Below are positions 35,575 to 44,505 of a DNA stretch of 64,000 nucleotides, piece by piece. Every line of letters begins with the position of its first letter. Within the stretch, counting starts at the first letter, position 1. The notes under the pieces are model-generated. The model did no database searches and was not told the DNA's origin. It saw only the letters and a program-made list of their open reading frames with translations. The stretch comes from Terriglobia bacterium. Its GTDB lineage: Bacteria; Acidobacteriota; Terriglobia; UBA7540. The stretch spans positions 1-64,000 of the forward strand of contig DASTAW010000029.1 in NCBI GenBank assembly GCA_035712365.1, read 5' to 3'. A program made the translations under genes and the position numbers.

Positions 35575-38393
35575 TGGGAACCGCCACGATCCCGAAACTC
35601 ATCATCAACTCGCCTTACGAGGAACCGGCGCAGCACTGGAATTACGACCCGAAGACACGCACCTTCAGCCTTGTGGAGGGCCGCAGGCCAGCCGGATACG
35701 TGACCGCAACACCCGGCGCTGGCTCATTTGATGATCCTGGTATCTTTACCCCCTTGCCGCTGGTGAACCAGATTCGCCCGCGGGTGGCGGCGTGGCGAGA
35801 AAAGGGCTATGCGGGCGCGAGCGGAGTCACCAAGGCGCTGCTCGAACACTGGCGCGACCCGGAACAACGCGACAGCAGCCGGAGGCTGTTTTTCTGCCAG
35901 CTTGAGGCTATCGAAATCCTCATCTGGCTGACGGAATCGCCAGCGGCAGACCGGCAGGGGATTGAAATTCCCTCAGATGGCGGGCCATTCACTCGCCTGT
36001 GCGCGAAGATGGCAACCGGCGCCGGGAAAACCATCGCCATGGCGATGCTGATTGCATGGCAGGTGCTCAACAAGACGACCTATCCCCAAGACAGGCGCTT
36101 TTCGAAGCACATCTTCGTGCTTGCGCCGGGGTTGACCGTTAAAAATAGGCTCCAGGTGCTCGAACTGAACGCCAAGCCGGGCAATTTCTATGATGAGTTC
36201 ACTCTGGTGCCCACAGGAATGCTGGACCGCCTGAGGCAAGGAAAAATCCTTATACGCAACTGGCACACCTTGATGCCGGACGACCCCGACGCAGGGCCGC
36301 GCGTGGTGAAGAAAGGGCCGGAGAGCGACGAGGCCTTTACGCGCCGCGTGCTGGGCGACATCGCGAACGCACAAAACATCCTGGTGATTAACGACGAGGC
36401 GCATCACGCCTGGCGCGCGGCCCCGAAATCGACCATCAAGGGCGTTCGCAAGGAAGACATCGAACAAGCGACCAGGTGGATTGAAGGACTCGACCGCATC
36501 CACAAGACGCGCGGAATCCAGACTTGCTTTGACTTTTCGGCTACCCCCTTTGCCCCAACCGGGAAGGCCAGCGGGGAAGAAACTCTGTTTGGGTGGATTG
36601 TCTCTGATTTCGGCCTGAACGATGCTATTGAATCAGGGCTGGTGAAGACTCCGCAAGTGGTGGTTCGGGATGACGGACAGCTCACCAAGGAGCAAAAATC
36701 CCGCCTGTACCACATCTACATGGTCCCGGATGTCAAAGACGATCTGAATCGAAATGCAGAAGAGCAAGTGCCGCTGCACGATCTGGTCAACAATGCGTAT
36801 GTCCTGCTTGGGAAAGACTGGCTGGAAACTGCCGCCAAGTGGAAAGATGCCGGACGCGACGTGCCGCCGGTAATGATTACGGTGGCGAACCGGACCGAGA
36901 CGGCGGCACGCGTGAAATATGCCTTCACCCACAAAAGGATTCAGATCGATGAACTGGCCGAGCCTGGCGGGATTCTGCACATCGACTCGAAAGTGCTCGA
37001 AAAAGCGGAAGCACGCGAGGAAGCCCCCGAAGGCGATGACCCCAGCCTGGAGAACGGGAACAATTCAAACGATGAAGAGTCACCGCGCAAGAAGCTCTCA
37101 AAAAAAGATCAGGCGGAATTGCTCCGCCTGCAGGTCGATACGGTTGGACAGGAGGGCAAACCTGGCGAAAAAATACAGAACGTGATTTCCGTTGGCATGC
37201 TGTCTGAGGGATGGGACGCACGGACGGTTACCCACATCATGGGCCTGCGCGCTTTTACGTCACAATTGCTCTGCGAACAGGTTGTGGGCCGGGGACTCCG
37301 GCGCACGTCGTATGAGATACAGGCGGACGGCGAATTTAAGGGCTTGTTTAAGCCGGAGTACGTGAACATCTTTGGAGTGCCCTTCCGGTTTCTGCCGCAC
37401 GAAGGTGGAGTAGAAACGGTGCCCACTCCGCCTGAGCCACCCATTCCTGTCTTTGCCGACCCAAACAGGAAAGAGTATGAGATTTCGTGGCCGAACATCA
37501 TTCGCATTGACCACGAGTACCGGACCAGGCTTGACTTGACTCTATCAGACGTGCCGGTGCTCGAATTGGATGCACTCGACACCGCCACGCTTGCAGAGAT
37601 GGCCCCGGTGGTGGAAGGCAGACCGGATGTGACGCAACTTACCGAAATCAACCTGCGGGAATTGGCGCAAAAAAGGGGCCGCTGGCAGACCATCATCTTC
37701 AGGACGGCGCAAGAAGTGTACGACCAGATGGAGCCGACATGGACAGGAAACAAGGAAATTTTGCTGGCGCAGGTTGTCGGACTGGTGGAACAGTTTATCG
37801 GAAGCGATCGTATTGTGATTACACCGCCTCTGTTCAATCAAGATGATGTGCGCCGCCGAATCATGCTCATGCTCAACATGACCAAGGTTGTGCAGCACAT
37901 CTGGCAGAGCATCCGCCCTGGAAACACGCGGGCCCTGGTCCCACAGTTTGACCGCGAGCACCCAATCCGATCTACAGGCGATATGCGGCCTTGGGGCACT
38001 CGCAAGCCATGCGAGATTACGAAGCTTTCCCACATTAACCTTTGCGTCTTTGACAGCACGTGGGAAGCGAGCGAAGCGTTTGAGCTTGACCGCAACCAAG
38101 CGGTAGCAGCATGGGCCAAGAATGATCACCTTGGATTTGAAATTCTATACACGTACCAGGGAACGGTGAGGAAGTACCGGCCTGATTTCCTGATTCGACT
38201 TAGGAACGGCGCAATGTTGGTACTGGAAGTGAAAGGGCAGGACTCACAGGAAAACCAGACCAAGCGCGAGTTTCTGGATGAATGGGTAGAGGCGGTCAAT
38301 GGACACGGCGGCTTTGGCCGGTGGGCATGTGACGTCTCACGGCATCCCATGGACATTCCGGGTATTCTGGAAAAGCACGATCGGGTGATGTGA
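35574..38393 (+). CDS. Type III-like restriction subunit: DEAD/H helicase with PD-(D/E)XK nuclease
   Basis: A 939-residue restriction partner of the preceding methylase. Helicase motifs are Walker A MATGAGKT (146-153), DEAH (274-277), FSATPFAPTG (motif III) and EQVVGRGLRR (near 568-577, motif VI). The C-terminal nuclease core is YRPDFLIRL with Asp870, then VLEVKG with Glu885 and Lys887. This order matches large Res subunits of the BPTD_3080 type. The start overlaps the methylase stop (TAATG), so the pair is coupled. All key residues are present, so activity is expected provided the repeat-bearing methylase works. Confidence 0.9.
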   Translation: MGTATIPKLIINSPYEEPAQHWNYDPKTRTFSLVEGRRPAGYVTATPGAGSFDDPGIFTPLPLVNQIRPRVAAWREKGYAGASGVTKALLEHWRDPEQRDSSRRLFFCQLEAIEILIWLTESPAADRQGIEIPSDGGPFTRLCAKMATGAGKTIAMAMLIAWQVLNKTTYPQDRRFSKHIFVLAPGLTVKNRLQVLELNAKPGNFYDEFTLVPTGMLDRLRQGKILIRNWHTLMPDDPDAGPRVVKKGPESDEAFTRRVLGDIANAQNILVINDEAHHAWRAAPKSTIKGVRKEDIEQATRWIEGLDRIHKTRGIQTCFDFSATPFAPTGKASGEETLFGWIVSDFGLNDAIESGLVKTPQVVVRDDGQLTKEQKSRLYHIYMVPDVKDDLNRNAEEQVPLHDLVNNAYVLLGKDWLETAAKWKDAGRDVPPVMITVANRTETAARVKYAFTHKRIQIDELAEPGGILHIDSKVLEKAEAREEAPEGDDPSLENGNNSNDEESPRKKLSKKDQAELLRLQVDTVGQEGKPGEKIQNVISVGMLSEGWDARTVTHIMGLRAFTSQLLCEQVVGRGLRRTSYEIQADGEFKGLFKPEYVNIFGVPFRFLPHEGGVETVPTPPEPPIPVFADPNRKEYEISWPNIIRIDHEYRTRLDLTLSDVPVLELDALDTATLAEMAPVVEGRPDVTQLTEINLRELAQKRGRWQTIIFRTAQEVYDQMEPTWTGNKEILLAQVVGLVEQFIGSDRIVITPPLFNQDDVRRRIMLMLNMTKVVQHIWQSIRPGNTRALVPQFDREHPIRSTGDMRPWGTRKPCEITKLSHINLCVFDSTWEASEAFELDRNQAVAAWAKNDHLGFEILYTYQGTVRKYRPDFLIRLRNGAMLVLEVKGQDSQENQTKREFLDEWVEAVNGHGGFGRWACDVSRHPMDIPGILEKHDRVM

Positions 38394-38464
38394 CAACTAT
38401 GGCGAGCTGAAAAGCAGATTCTTCTCCCGCCTTGCGGGATCAGAATGACGTATGCGGCGCTGCC

Positions 38465-38524
38465 GTAGCGGCGAGTTTACCTCGCCACGTCCAAACCCGG
38501 ATGGCGGCGTAAAGCCGCCGCTAC
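38465..38524. repeat. Intergenic REPIN-like element
   Basis: A 60-base unit in the order GTAG, hairpin CGGCGAG-tttac-CTCGCC, a spacer, hairpin GGCGGC-gtaaa-GCCGCC, and GCTAC. This is two REP units in inverted orientation. The right hairpin is nearly the same as the end of element C inside the methylase gene. Confidence 0.75.
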
Positions 38525-38567
38525 ATATGATGGCATAAGGTGGCCGGTTTCTCGATGGTGAGAGCAG

Positions 38568-38596
38568 GTAGCCACGGTCAGTGTTGTTCTGACCGT
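38568..38596 (+). repeat. Left 29-bp inverted repeat flanking the transposase remnant
   Basis: It starts GTAGCCACGGTCAG and ends TTCTGACCGT, so the repeat itself is palindromic (ACGGTCAG/CTGACCGT). Its exact reverse complement lies at 38887-38915. Confidence 0.85.
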
Positions 38597-38685
38597 AGGT
38601 TCTTCGCAAGGCAGAATACCCACGGGCAAGCAAGCTTTGTCCATAGCTACCAGACTGTGTGAATTTGGCGTAGATTAGCGCCGCC

Positions 38686-38922
38686 ATGTCGAATGTGCAT
38701 CGTCTGCGTACCACGGATCGGATCTTTTATGTGACGGTCAACCTGCGCCGTTCGGTTCGGCCGTTCGATGCGCCCGAATACCAGACGATGATCGAGGTCC
38801 TGGAGGGCTCGCGAGCAAGGTCCAAGGTTGCCCGATCAAAATTGATTACGCGCGGCTACCGAAGGGATATCGCGGATAAAAACCCCACGGTCAGAACAAC
38901 ACTGACCGTGGCTACCCGCTAA
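38686..38922 (+). pseudogene. Truncated REP-associated tyrosine transposase (RAYT) remnant
   Basis: The 78-codon frame starts with about 42 residues that resemble the N-terminus of RAYT/Y1 transposases (LRTTDRIFYVTVNL, then RSVRPFDAPEYQTMIEVLEG). These enzymes mobilise REP/REPIN elements as single-stranded DNA. The domain stops there: the His-x-His site and the catalytic Tyr, expected about 30 and more residues later, are absent. The frame then runs on through unrelated sequence and the right inverted repeat. It is a relic that can no longer act alone. The flanking 29-bp inverted repeats match how RAYT genes are usually bordered by REPs. Confidence 0.7.
38887..38915 (-). repeat. Right 29-bp inverted repeat flanking the transposase remnant
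   Basis: Exact reverse complement of 38568-38596, ending GACCGTGGCTAC. Together with the left copy it bounds a 348-base unit. Confidence 0.85.
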
Positions 38923-39064
38923 CAAGAAAAGTTTCCTTCACCTTCAAAAGAAAAAATACCCTTGATATTCAAGAGAGAATCTACCTGCTGCGAGGCAAGC
39001 ATCTGCGCCACCCGCCCGCGAGAATTGCCGATGCCGCTGGCCGCGCCGCTACAACGGGAACAAA

Positions 39065-39757
39065 TCAATCAACCAGTCCAACGGATGGCGAGGGAGGCGG
39101 CGGAAGGGGCGTGACGATGGCGCGGTGGTCGTCGATCCAATAGGCCCAGGCGAGGAAAATCCAGCAGAAAACTCCGGCCCACTCCACCGCGTCCACGCTG
39201 GGCGGAGGCGGGGCGGCGAGTGATGCCAGATAAATCAGGACCAGTAGCGCGATAAAGGTCTTGTAACTGTACTCGCCGATCCTGTCGCGCGGGCGGGTGG
39301 TGCGGCTGTAAATCATGGCGCCGATGATGAAGATGCCGCCTTCAATGATGAGCGTCACCGAGATCGAGTTCCACACTCCCAGGCCGACCAACTGGCTGCC
39401 GGGATAGAGAGGAAGGTCCGGGCGGTGGCTGATGTAATCCAGCAGCCAGTGGCTCATCACGCAGGCCCAGATGACCAAGGCGCCGCGCTGGCTCTTTTTG
39501 AAGATGAGATAAAGCCCGGCCAGCAGCATCGCCCAGCCGAAAACGGCCAGCAGGCTGTGAGTAAACGGATAGCTGACGAACTCCAGCGGATTCGCGGCCG
39601 TGATGCCGGGGACAATCCGGACACGCTCCCAGCCGAGCATCAGGAACAGCGGCCAGATGAGGTCAGGCAACTGGGCCGCCAGCAGCAATGTGCCAAACGA
39701 TGTTTTAGGCGCTGCCTTCTTGGCGCCCAGCGCAACGGCGACGTGACCGATCAGCAT
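39065..39757 (-). CDS. Multi-pass membrane protein, YdjM-like/unknown
   Basis: A 230-residue integral membrane protein with about six hydrophobic helices. The N-terminus MLIGHVAVALGAKK, the AAQLPDLIWP loop, PFTHSLL, and SHWLLDYISHRPDLPLYPG place His and Asp residues near membrane faces. That pattern is seen in the YdjM/LexA-regulated metal-dependent-hydrolase-like family. A proline-rich tail ends the protein. Function unknown. It stands alone, facing away from the FAD oxidoreductase gene. Confidence 0.7.
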   Translation of the reverse strand: MLIGHVAVALGAKKAAPKTSFGTLLLAAQLPDLIWPLFLMLGWERVRIVPGITAANPLEFVSYPFTHSLLAVFGWAMLLAGLYLIFKKSQRGALVIWACVMSHWLLDYISHRPDLPLYPGSQLVGLGVWNSISVTLIIEGGIFIIGAMIYSRTTRPRDRIGEYSYKTFIALLVLIYLASLAAPPPPSVDAVEWAGVFCWIFLAWAYWIDDHRAIVTPLPPPPSPSVGLVD

Positions 39758-39834
39758 CAGGAATACTCAATGGCCTGTGCAGGGAATAGTCTAAAGATAC
39801 CATACTGCGGGGATTGCCCGATAGACGACGAGGC

Positions 39835-39904
39835 GGTAGGTGGTAGACGGCAGCTAGTAGGTGGCTGGTGGCATATGGCAGGTGGCATGCGGTATGTGGG
39901 ATGG
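39835..39904 (+). repeat. Degenerate heptanucleotide tandem repeat
   Basis: Ten consecutive 7-base units, nearly all beginning GG and fitting GGYAKRY (for example GGTAGGT, GGTAGAC, GGCATAT, GGCAGGT, GGCATGC). One unit begins AG. The period is exact over 70 bases while the units diverge. Confidence 0.75.
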
Positions 39905-40053
39905 ACTACGGGCGGGTGGAAGTGGCCATCACGCCCGGCGCCGCTATTCACCCGCCACGCTGCATTGCCCGCCTTCCGAATCCACAAACCGCCCCCGCAC
40001 GCCGCCAAATCCTGCCGGGTGGTTTCAGGCGTGCGTAGAATAAAGCCCTTAAT

Positions 40054-40072
40054 CTACGCATAGTATGCGTAG
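40054..40072. promoter_or_regulatory. Perfect 19-bp palindrome, possible operator
   Basis: CTACGCATA-g-TATGCGTAG, two 9-base arms around a single G. No T-run follows, so it is not a typical terminator. A partial half-site, TGCGTAG, is found 22 bases upstream at 40032. It lies 190 bases before the FAD oxidoreductase gene. Confidence 0.5.
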
Positions 40073-40261
40073 ACTAAGCCGACGTGGCGAGCAGTGTCAT
40101 CCCATCCTTAGGGCTTACCCCCTCCAGAAAGGCTCAAGGGGTCGATTGCTCATTGCTGCTCCGCCATCAGCCCTTCCGGTTTTTTCACAAGCTTCTGTTG
40201 TGTTTGGGAATTTTGAGCAATACTTTATGTCCGGCTGCCTGCGGGTTAAACGGAGAAGCGA

Positions 40262-41881
40262 ATGAAGCGGCGGGTCTTCCTGAAGAAATCTTTGGCTGGG
40301 CTGGGCGGCGCGCTTTTCGCTTCTTCGCGGGCCTTTGGCGCCGAGCAATCTTATGACGTGGTGGTTTACGGAGCGACGGCATCTGGCGTTGCGGCAGCGG
40401 TGGCGGCGGCGCGGCAGGGAGCGCGGGTGGCGCTGGTTGAGCCCGGCAGTCACGCTGGAGGGATGGTTTCCGGCGGGCTGGGGCATACCGACACGGGAAG
40501 AGTGGAAACCATCGGCGGCATTTCACTGGAGTTTTTCAAGCGCGTGGGGCGGGAATACAACCAGGACGTCGCCTGGGATTTTGAGCCGCACGTTGCCGAA
40601 GATGTTTTCAAAACGATGGCGCGCGAGGCCGGGGTGAGCGTGGTTTATGATACCCGGCTGCGCGAGCACGGCGCCATCCAGAGGAAAAGCGGCCGCATCA
40701 CCAGCTTCACGACGGGAAGGGGCGATGTTTTCTCCGGCCAGGTTTTTATTGACGCGAGCTATGAAGGCGACCTGATGGCGCAGTCCGGAGCGGCGTTCAC
40801 CTGGGGGCGCGAGGGCCGGGAGCAGTATGATGAATCCCTCGCCGGAGCGCGCGAGGGGCACGAATACGCCGGGCACTGGTTCAAGGTCCCAGTCTCCGCT
40901 TACGATTCGCGCCACGGCCTGCTGCCCAACGTCAATCATGGCGCGCGCGGGAAGGCCGGAGCGGCCGACAGGAAAATTCAGGCGTACAACTTCCGTCTGT
41001 GCCTGACCAAGGACAAGAGCAATCAGGTCCCGATTCCCCGGCCGGACAATTACAACCCGCATGAGTACGAACTGCTGGCCCGGTTGATCGAGGCGACAGC
41101 GAAGGCGAAGAAAATTCCTCCGCGGCTGGAGGAGCTTATCAGTATTTCGCCGCTGCCCAACGGCAAGACCGACATCAACAACAATGGAGCTTTTTCAACG
41201 GACTACATCGGCAGAAACTGGGATTATCCCAACGCCGGTTACCAGCGCCGGGGCGAATCATGGCGCGAACACGCGGGTTATACCGCCGGGTTCTTCTACT
41301 TTCTCGGCCACGACCGTGGCGTGCCCAGCGAGTTGCGCAGCGAGATGCTGGAGTGGGGCCTGGCGAAGGATGAATTTACCGACACGGGGAACTGGCCCTT
41401 CCAGCTTTATGTGCGGGAATCGCGGCGCATGGTGGGCGAATACGTGATGGTGCAGCGCGATCTTGAGACCGAAGTTGCAAAGCCTGACGCCATCGGAATG
41501 GGCTCGTACAATACGGACTCGCACAACGTGCAGCGCTACGTGGATGAGACGGGCAACGCGCAGAACGAGGGCGACGTGGAGGCCCCGACCATCCCGTTCC
41601 AGATTCCCTACCGCGCGCTCGCGCCCAAACGCCAGGAGTGTGGCAACCTGCTGGTTCCCGTGTGCGCTTCGGCTTCGCACATCGGCTATGGCGCGCTGCG
41701 GCTGGAGCCGGTCTACATGATTATGGGAGAGGCGGCGGGCGTTGCGGCCGCTATGGCGGCTGGCAGGAAGCAGGCGGTGCAGGCGGTTGATGCGGGCGCG
41801 CTGGCGAAAGAATTAATGAAGCGCGGAGCCGTTATGGAGTGGACCAATCCGAACCATCAGCAACTGAAACCCGTGGCCTGA
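40262..41881 (+). CDS. Tat-exported FAD-dependent oxidoreductase (FAD_oxidored type)
   Basis: A 539-residue flavoprotein. The N-terminus has a Tat-like signal (KRRVFLKKSLAGLGGALFA) with cleavage near AFGAEQ. The FAD fold follows: DVVVYGATASGVAAAVAAAR, then VEPGSHAGGMVSGGLGHTD. Later blocks FIDASYEGDLM and ESRRMVGEYVM are typical of this group, often linked to sugar or xenobiotic degradation in soil bacteria. Substrate unknown. GGAG lies 7 bases before the start. Monocistronic, with the 19-bp palindrome upstream. Confidence 0.82.
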   Translation: MKRRVFLKKSLAGLGGALFASSRAFGAEQSYDVVVYGATASGVAAAVAAARQGARVALVEPGSHAGGMVSGGLGHTDTGRVETIGGISLEFFKRVGREYNQDVAWDFEPHVAEDVFKTMAREAGVSVVYDTRLREHGAIQRKSGRITSFTTGRGDVFSGQVFIDASYEGDLMAQSGAAFTWGREGREQYDESLAGAREGHEYAGHWFKVPVSAYDSRHGLLPNVNHGARGKAGAADRKIQAYNFRLCLTKDKSNQVPIPRPDNYNPHEYELLARLIEATAKAKKIPPRLEELISISPLPNGKTDINNNGAFSTDYIGRNWDYPNAGYQRRGESWREHAGYTAGFFYFLGHDRGVPSELRSEMLEWGLAKDEFTDTGNWPFQLYVRESRRMVGEYVMVQRDLETEVAKPDAIGMGSYNTDSHNVQRYVDETGNAQNEGDVEAPTIPFQIPYRALAPKRQECGNLLVPVCASASHIGYGALRLEPVYMIMGEAAGVAAAMAAGRKQAVQAVDAGALAKELMKRGAVMEWTNPNHQQLKPVA

Positions 41882-41888
41882 TGCCGTG

Positions 41889-41963
41889 GTAGCGCCGACC
41901 CCGGCGGGGCGGGGTCGGCAGCGGTGACAAAAGCGAAAATGCCGGGTTGAAACCCGGCGCTAC
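41889..41963. repeat. REPIN-like element
   Basis: A 75-base unit running GTAGC, hairpin GCCGACCCC..GGGGTCGGC, an AT-richer spacer, hairpin GCCGGGTT-gaa-ACCCGGC, GCTAC. A further half copy (GCCCGGCGATAC) follows immediately. It fills the gap between the oxidoreductase and the O-methyltransferase. Confidence 0.75.
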
Positions 41964-42022
41964 TAGCTTGAAGCCCGGCGATACGGTCGTATGAAACACC
42001 GGAGAGAGAATAAGGAGGCAAA

Positions 42023-42661
42023 ATGCCAGGAATTCTTGAATTGCCAGTGGAGAGCTACATCGATTCGCTGCTGCCGGCGCGGGATGCCGTGCTGCGGAAG
42101 ATGGAGTCTTACGCCGCGGAGCACAAAGTTCCGATTGTCGGGCCGGCGTGCGCCCGCGTGCTGCACCAGCTCGCGCTGATGGTCGGCGCGCGGCGGGTGT
42201 TTGAGATGGGCTCGGCCATCGGATATTCAACGCTGTGGCTGGCGCGGGCCGTAGGGCCCCGCGGGAAAGTTTTCTACACGGACGGCGACCCGGCAAATGC
42301 CGAGCGCGCGCGGGCCTGGCTGCGCGAAGCTGGAGTGCTGGGCCGCGTCGAAATCCTGGTGGGCGACGCGCTTCGATCGCTGAAAGCGACGCCGGGACAT
42401 TTTGATCTGATTTTCAATGATGTCTCGAAGACGCAATATCCTGAAGTCTTCAAGCTGGCGGTCCCCAGGGTGCGCGCGGGAGGATTGTTCATCACCGACA
42501 ACGTGCTGTGGTTTGGAAGAGCGGCGCAGGCTGCAGCCGTGGACGATGCGGAAACACGCGCCATCCAGAGATTCAACCGGCTGATTTACAAATCCAAGGA
42601 CCTGCTGACCACGATTGTTCCGCTGCGCGATGGAATGGCCGTGTGCCTGAAAGAGCGGTGA
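42023..42661 (+). CDS. SAM-dependent O-methyltransferase
   Basis: Class I methyltransferase of the COMT-like Methyltransf_3 group, 212 residues. Motifs are VFEMGSAIGYSTLWLA for SAM binding, YTDGDPANAERARAWL, GDALRSLKATPGHFDLIFNDVSK near the metal site, and FITDNVLWFGR. These enzymes usually methylate catechol-like or hydroxylated aromatic acceptors; the acceptor here is unknown. AAGGAGG precedes the ATG by 6 bases. Confidence 0.87.
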   Translation: MPGILELPVESYIDSLLPARDAVLRKMESYAAEHKVPIVGPACARVLHQLALMVGARRVFEMGSAIGYSTLWLARAVGPRGKVFYTDGDPANAERARAWLREAGVLGRVEILVGDALRSLKATPGHFDLIFNDVSKTQYPEVFKLAVPRVRAGGLFITDNVLWFGRAAQAAAVDDAETRAIQRFNRLIYKSKDLLTTIVPLRDGMAVCLKER

Positions 42662-42670
42662 GGCCGCGCG

Positions 42671-43495
42671 TCAATTCATCATGCCCTTCAGGCGGCCGAC
42701 CATCTGCAGGACTTCCTGGACTTCGGGATCTTCGCCTTCCGCCAGCTTCAGATAGACCTTCAATTCTCTGAGGGCGTCGGAATACCGGCGCATGGCGACA
42801 TAGACCATTCCGCGGTCGCGGATGTTGCTGAGGACGTCCTCGCGGGTGGCGAGAGAAAGCTCGATCATGGTGAGGACCTTGCCATAATCGCAGCGGCGAT
42901 AGTACGTTCCTTTCAGATTGTTGAGCATGCGGGCCAGGATCTGTTTCTTGGTGGAGGCGGCAAAGAATTCCGGCTTAAGCTCGGCCTCGGGCCCGAAGTG
43001 CTCCCTGAGCAGCGCCGCGCAGTCAGAAACGGACAAGATGGTCCCGCGGTGGAAAGGGTCAACCAGGATGTCCGCCGGCGGCCCCGGATGCTTCACCAGA
43101 AAGTGGCCGGGAAATCCTACCCCGGCCAGAGGCACTCCCTTTCGCCGCGCAACCTCCGTATAAACCAGCGAGAGGGTGATGGGGATTCCCTTCTTGCGTT
43201 CCAGCACATCATTCAAATAGCTGTTGCGCGGATCGTCGTATTCCTTTGCGTTGCCGGTGAATTCTTCTTCCTCAAACAGCACGGCGTTAATGGCGGCGAT
43301 ATTGGCCAGGGCAGAAAATGTGGGATCGGCCTGCACGCGGGCGGCCAGCCGATCGAGTTCCTCGAGCCACGGCGCCGAGTCGAGTCCGGGATATTCGGTG
43401 GCGGCAATGGCCAGGGCCGCCTCTGCCAGGTCAATCTGCTCATCGGGGCAGTCCGTCATGGCCTCAAATTGCCGAATGGGGTCGATTTGAATCAA
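42671..43495 (-). CDS. SirB1-family transglutaminase-like/TPR protein
   Basis: A 274-residue protein of the SirB1/Transglut_core2 family. The core block IPITLSLVYTEVARRKGVPLAGVGFPGHFLVKH is present (shown in part); its His fits the remnant transglutaminase fold. A C-terminal tetratricopeptide-like region follows (GTYYRRCDYGKVLTMIEL to ALRELKVYLKLAEG). Molecular function is not established for the family. The start is the TTG with GGAG 6 bases upstream; a start 30 bases further up has no such site. Confidence 0.78.
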   Translation of the reverse strand: MIQIDPIRQFEAMTDCPDEQIDLAEAALAIAATEYPGLDSAPWLEELDRLAARVQADPTFSALANIAAINAVLFEEEEFTGNAKEYDDPRNSYLNDVLERKKGIPITLSLVYTEVARRKGVPLAGVGFPGHFLVKHPGPPADILVDPFHRGTILSVSDCAALLREHFGPEAELKPEFFAASTKKQILARMLNNLKGTYYRRCDYGKVLTMIELSLATREDVLSNIRDRGMVYVAMRRYSDALRELKVYLKLAEGEDPEVQEVLQMVGRLKGMMN

Positions 43496-43566
43496 GGCAA
43501 TCTCCGGTCCCTGTCGGGGACCCAACTACCACGTTAACAGATTCGGGGCTGGCACGCCGCCGGCAA

Positions 43567-44505
43567 CTATTTTGATCGCGCATGCGCAGCTTCGGCCAGA
43601 AACTTCTCAGCGTCCATGGCGGCCATGCAGCCCGTTCCGGCGGCCGTCACTGCCTGCCGGTAGATGTGGTCACGGCAGTCGCCGGCTGCAAAGACGCCGG
43701 GAACATTGGTTTGCGAACCATCGTGCGTCACCAGGTAGCCAACTTCATTCATCTCGAGTTGGCCCTTGAAAAGCGCGGTGTTGGGGGAATGTCCGATGGC
43801 AATGAAGACACCGTGGGCCTCTTTGACCGATTCTTCTCCTGTCTGGAGGTTTTTCAACTGGACGCCCGTCACTTCGCCTTTGGCCGGGTCGAGCACGTCG
43901 GTTACCACCGTGTTCCAGATCGGATGGATGAGCTTGCTGTCGAACATGCGCTGCTGCATGATCTTGGAGGCGCGCAACTCGTCGCGCCGGTGCACCACGT
44001 TCACCTGTTTGGCGTAGCGGGTAAGGAACAGCGCGTCCTCGGCTGCAGTGTCGCCGCCGCCCACCACCACCACGTCCTTGCCGCGATAGAAGTAGCCGTC
44101 ACAGGTGGCGCAGGTTGAGACCCCGTGGCCCAGCAGCTTGCGCTCGGAATCCAGCCCCAGCAGCTTGGCTGAGGCCCCTGTGGCGATGATCAGGGCCTGC
44201 GTTTCAATTGTCTCCTTGCCCAGTTCCAGCGTGAAAGGGCGCTTTGAAAGATCGGCGCGGGTGATGTCGCCTTCCTGGAATTCGGCCCCAAATTCCTCCG
44301 CCTGCTTTTGCATCAGTTCAATCAGCTCGGGCCCCTGGACGCCTTTGGGGAAACCGGGGTAATTCTCCACCAGGGTGGTGAGCGTGAGCTGGCCTCCCGC
44401 TTCATGCCCGCGGACCACCAAAGGGGTCAGGTTGGCGCGGCCGGCGTAGATGGCCGCAGTCAGTCCCGCGCAACCCGAGCCGATAATGACGACATTTCTC
44501 ATCAT
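43567..44505 (-). CDS. trxB: Thioredoxin reductase TrxB
   Basis: FAD/NADPH flavoenzyme that reduces thioredoxin. The 312-residue protein has GSGCAGLTAAIYAGRANL for FAD, the redox pair Cys132/Cys135 in CATCDGYF, NADPH-binding VVVGGGDTAAEDALFLTR, and the late GVFAAGDCRD. GGAAGGG lies upstream of the ATG. Transcribed alone, with repeated AAGATAAGA motifs in the upstream 50 bases. Confidence 0.94.
   Translation of the reverse strand: MMRNVVIIGSGCAGLTAAIYAGRANLTPLVVRGHEAGGQLTLTTLVENYPGFPKGVQGPELIELMQKQAEEFGAEFQEGDITRADLSKRPFTLELGKETIETQALIIATGASAKLLGLDSERKLLGHGVSTCATCDGYFYRGKDVVVVGGGDTAAEDALFLTRYAKQVNVVHRRDELRASKIMQQRMFDSKLIHPIWNTVVTDVLDPAKGEVTGVQLKNLQTGEESVKEAHGVFIAIGHSPNTALFKGQLEMNEVGYLVTHDGSQTNVPGVFAAGDCRDHIYRQAVTAAGTGCMAAMDAEKFLAEAAHARSK

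Larger units (their letters stand above)
38394..39064. other. Repeat-rich intergenic region
   Basis: This 671-base interval holds a REPIN-like element (38465-38524), a pair of 29-bp inverted repeats (38568-38596 and 38887-38915) and the transposase remnant between them (38686-38812). No intact gene is visible. The last ~130 bases show nothing recognisable. Confidence 0.6.
39758..40261. other. Intergenic region with low-complexity and palindromic DNA
   Basis: This 504-base gap lies between divergent genes. It contains a degenerate heptanucleotide tandem array (39835-39904) and a perfect 19-base palindrome (40054-40072). Short frames here lack family resemblance, so no gene is called. Confidence 0.55.

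Noticed and set aside
32707-38393. Prophage or integrative island carrying the restriction system
   Set aside because: No integrase, attachment repeats or phage genes are seen. Only small REP-type repeats flank or invade the locus.
39425-40063. A 212-codon plus-strand frame
   Set aside because: It is antisense to the membrane-protein gene and continues through the heptanucleotide array; composition reflects the repeat.
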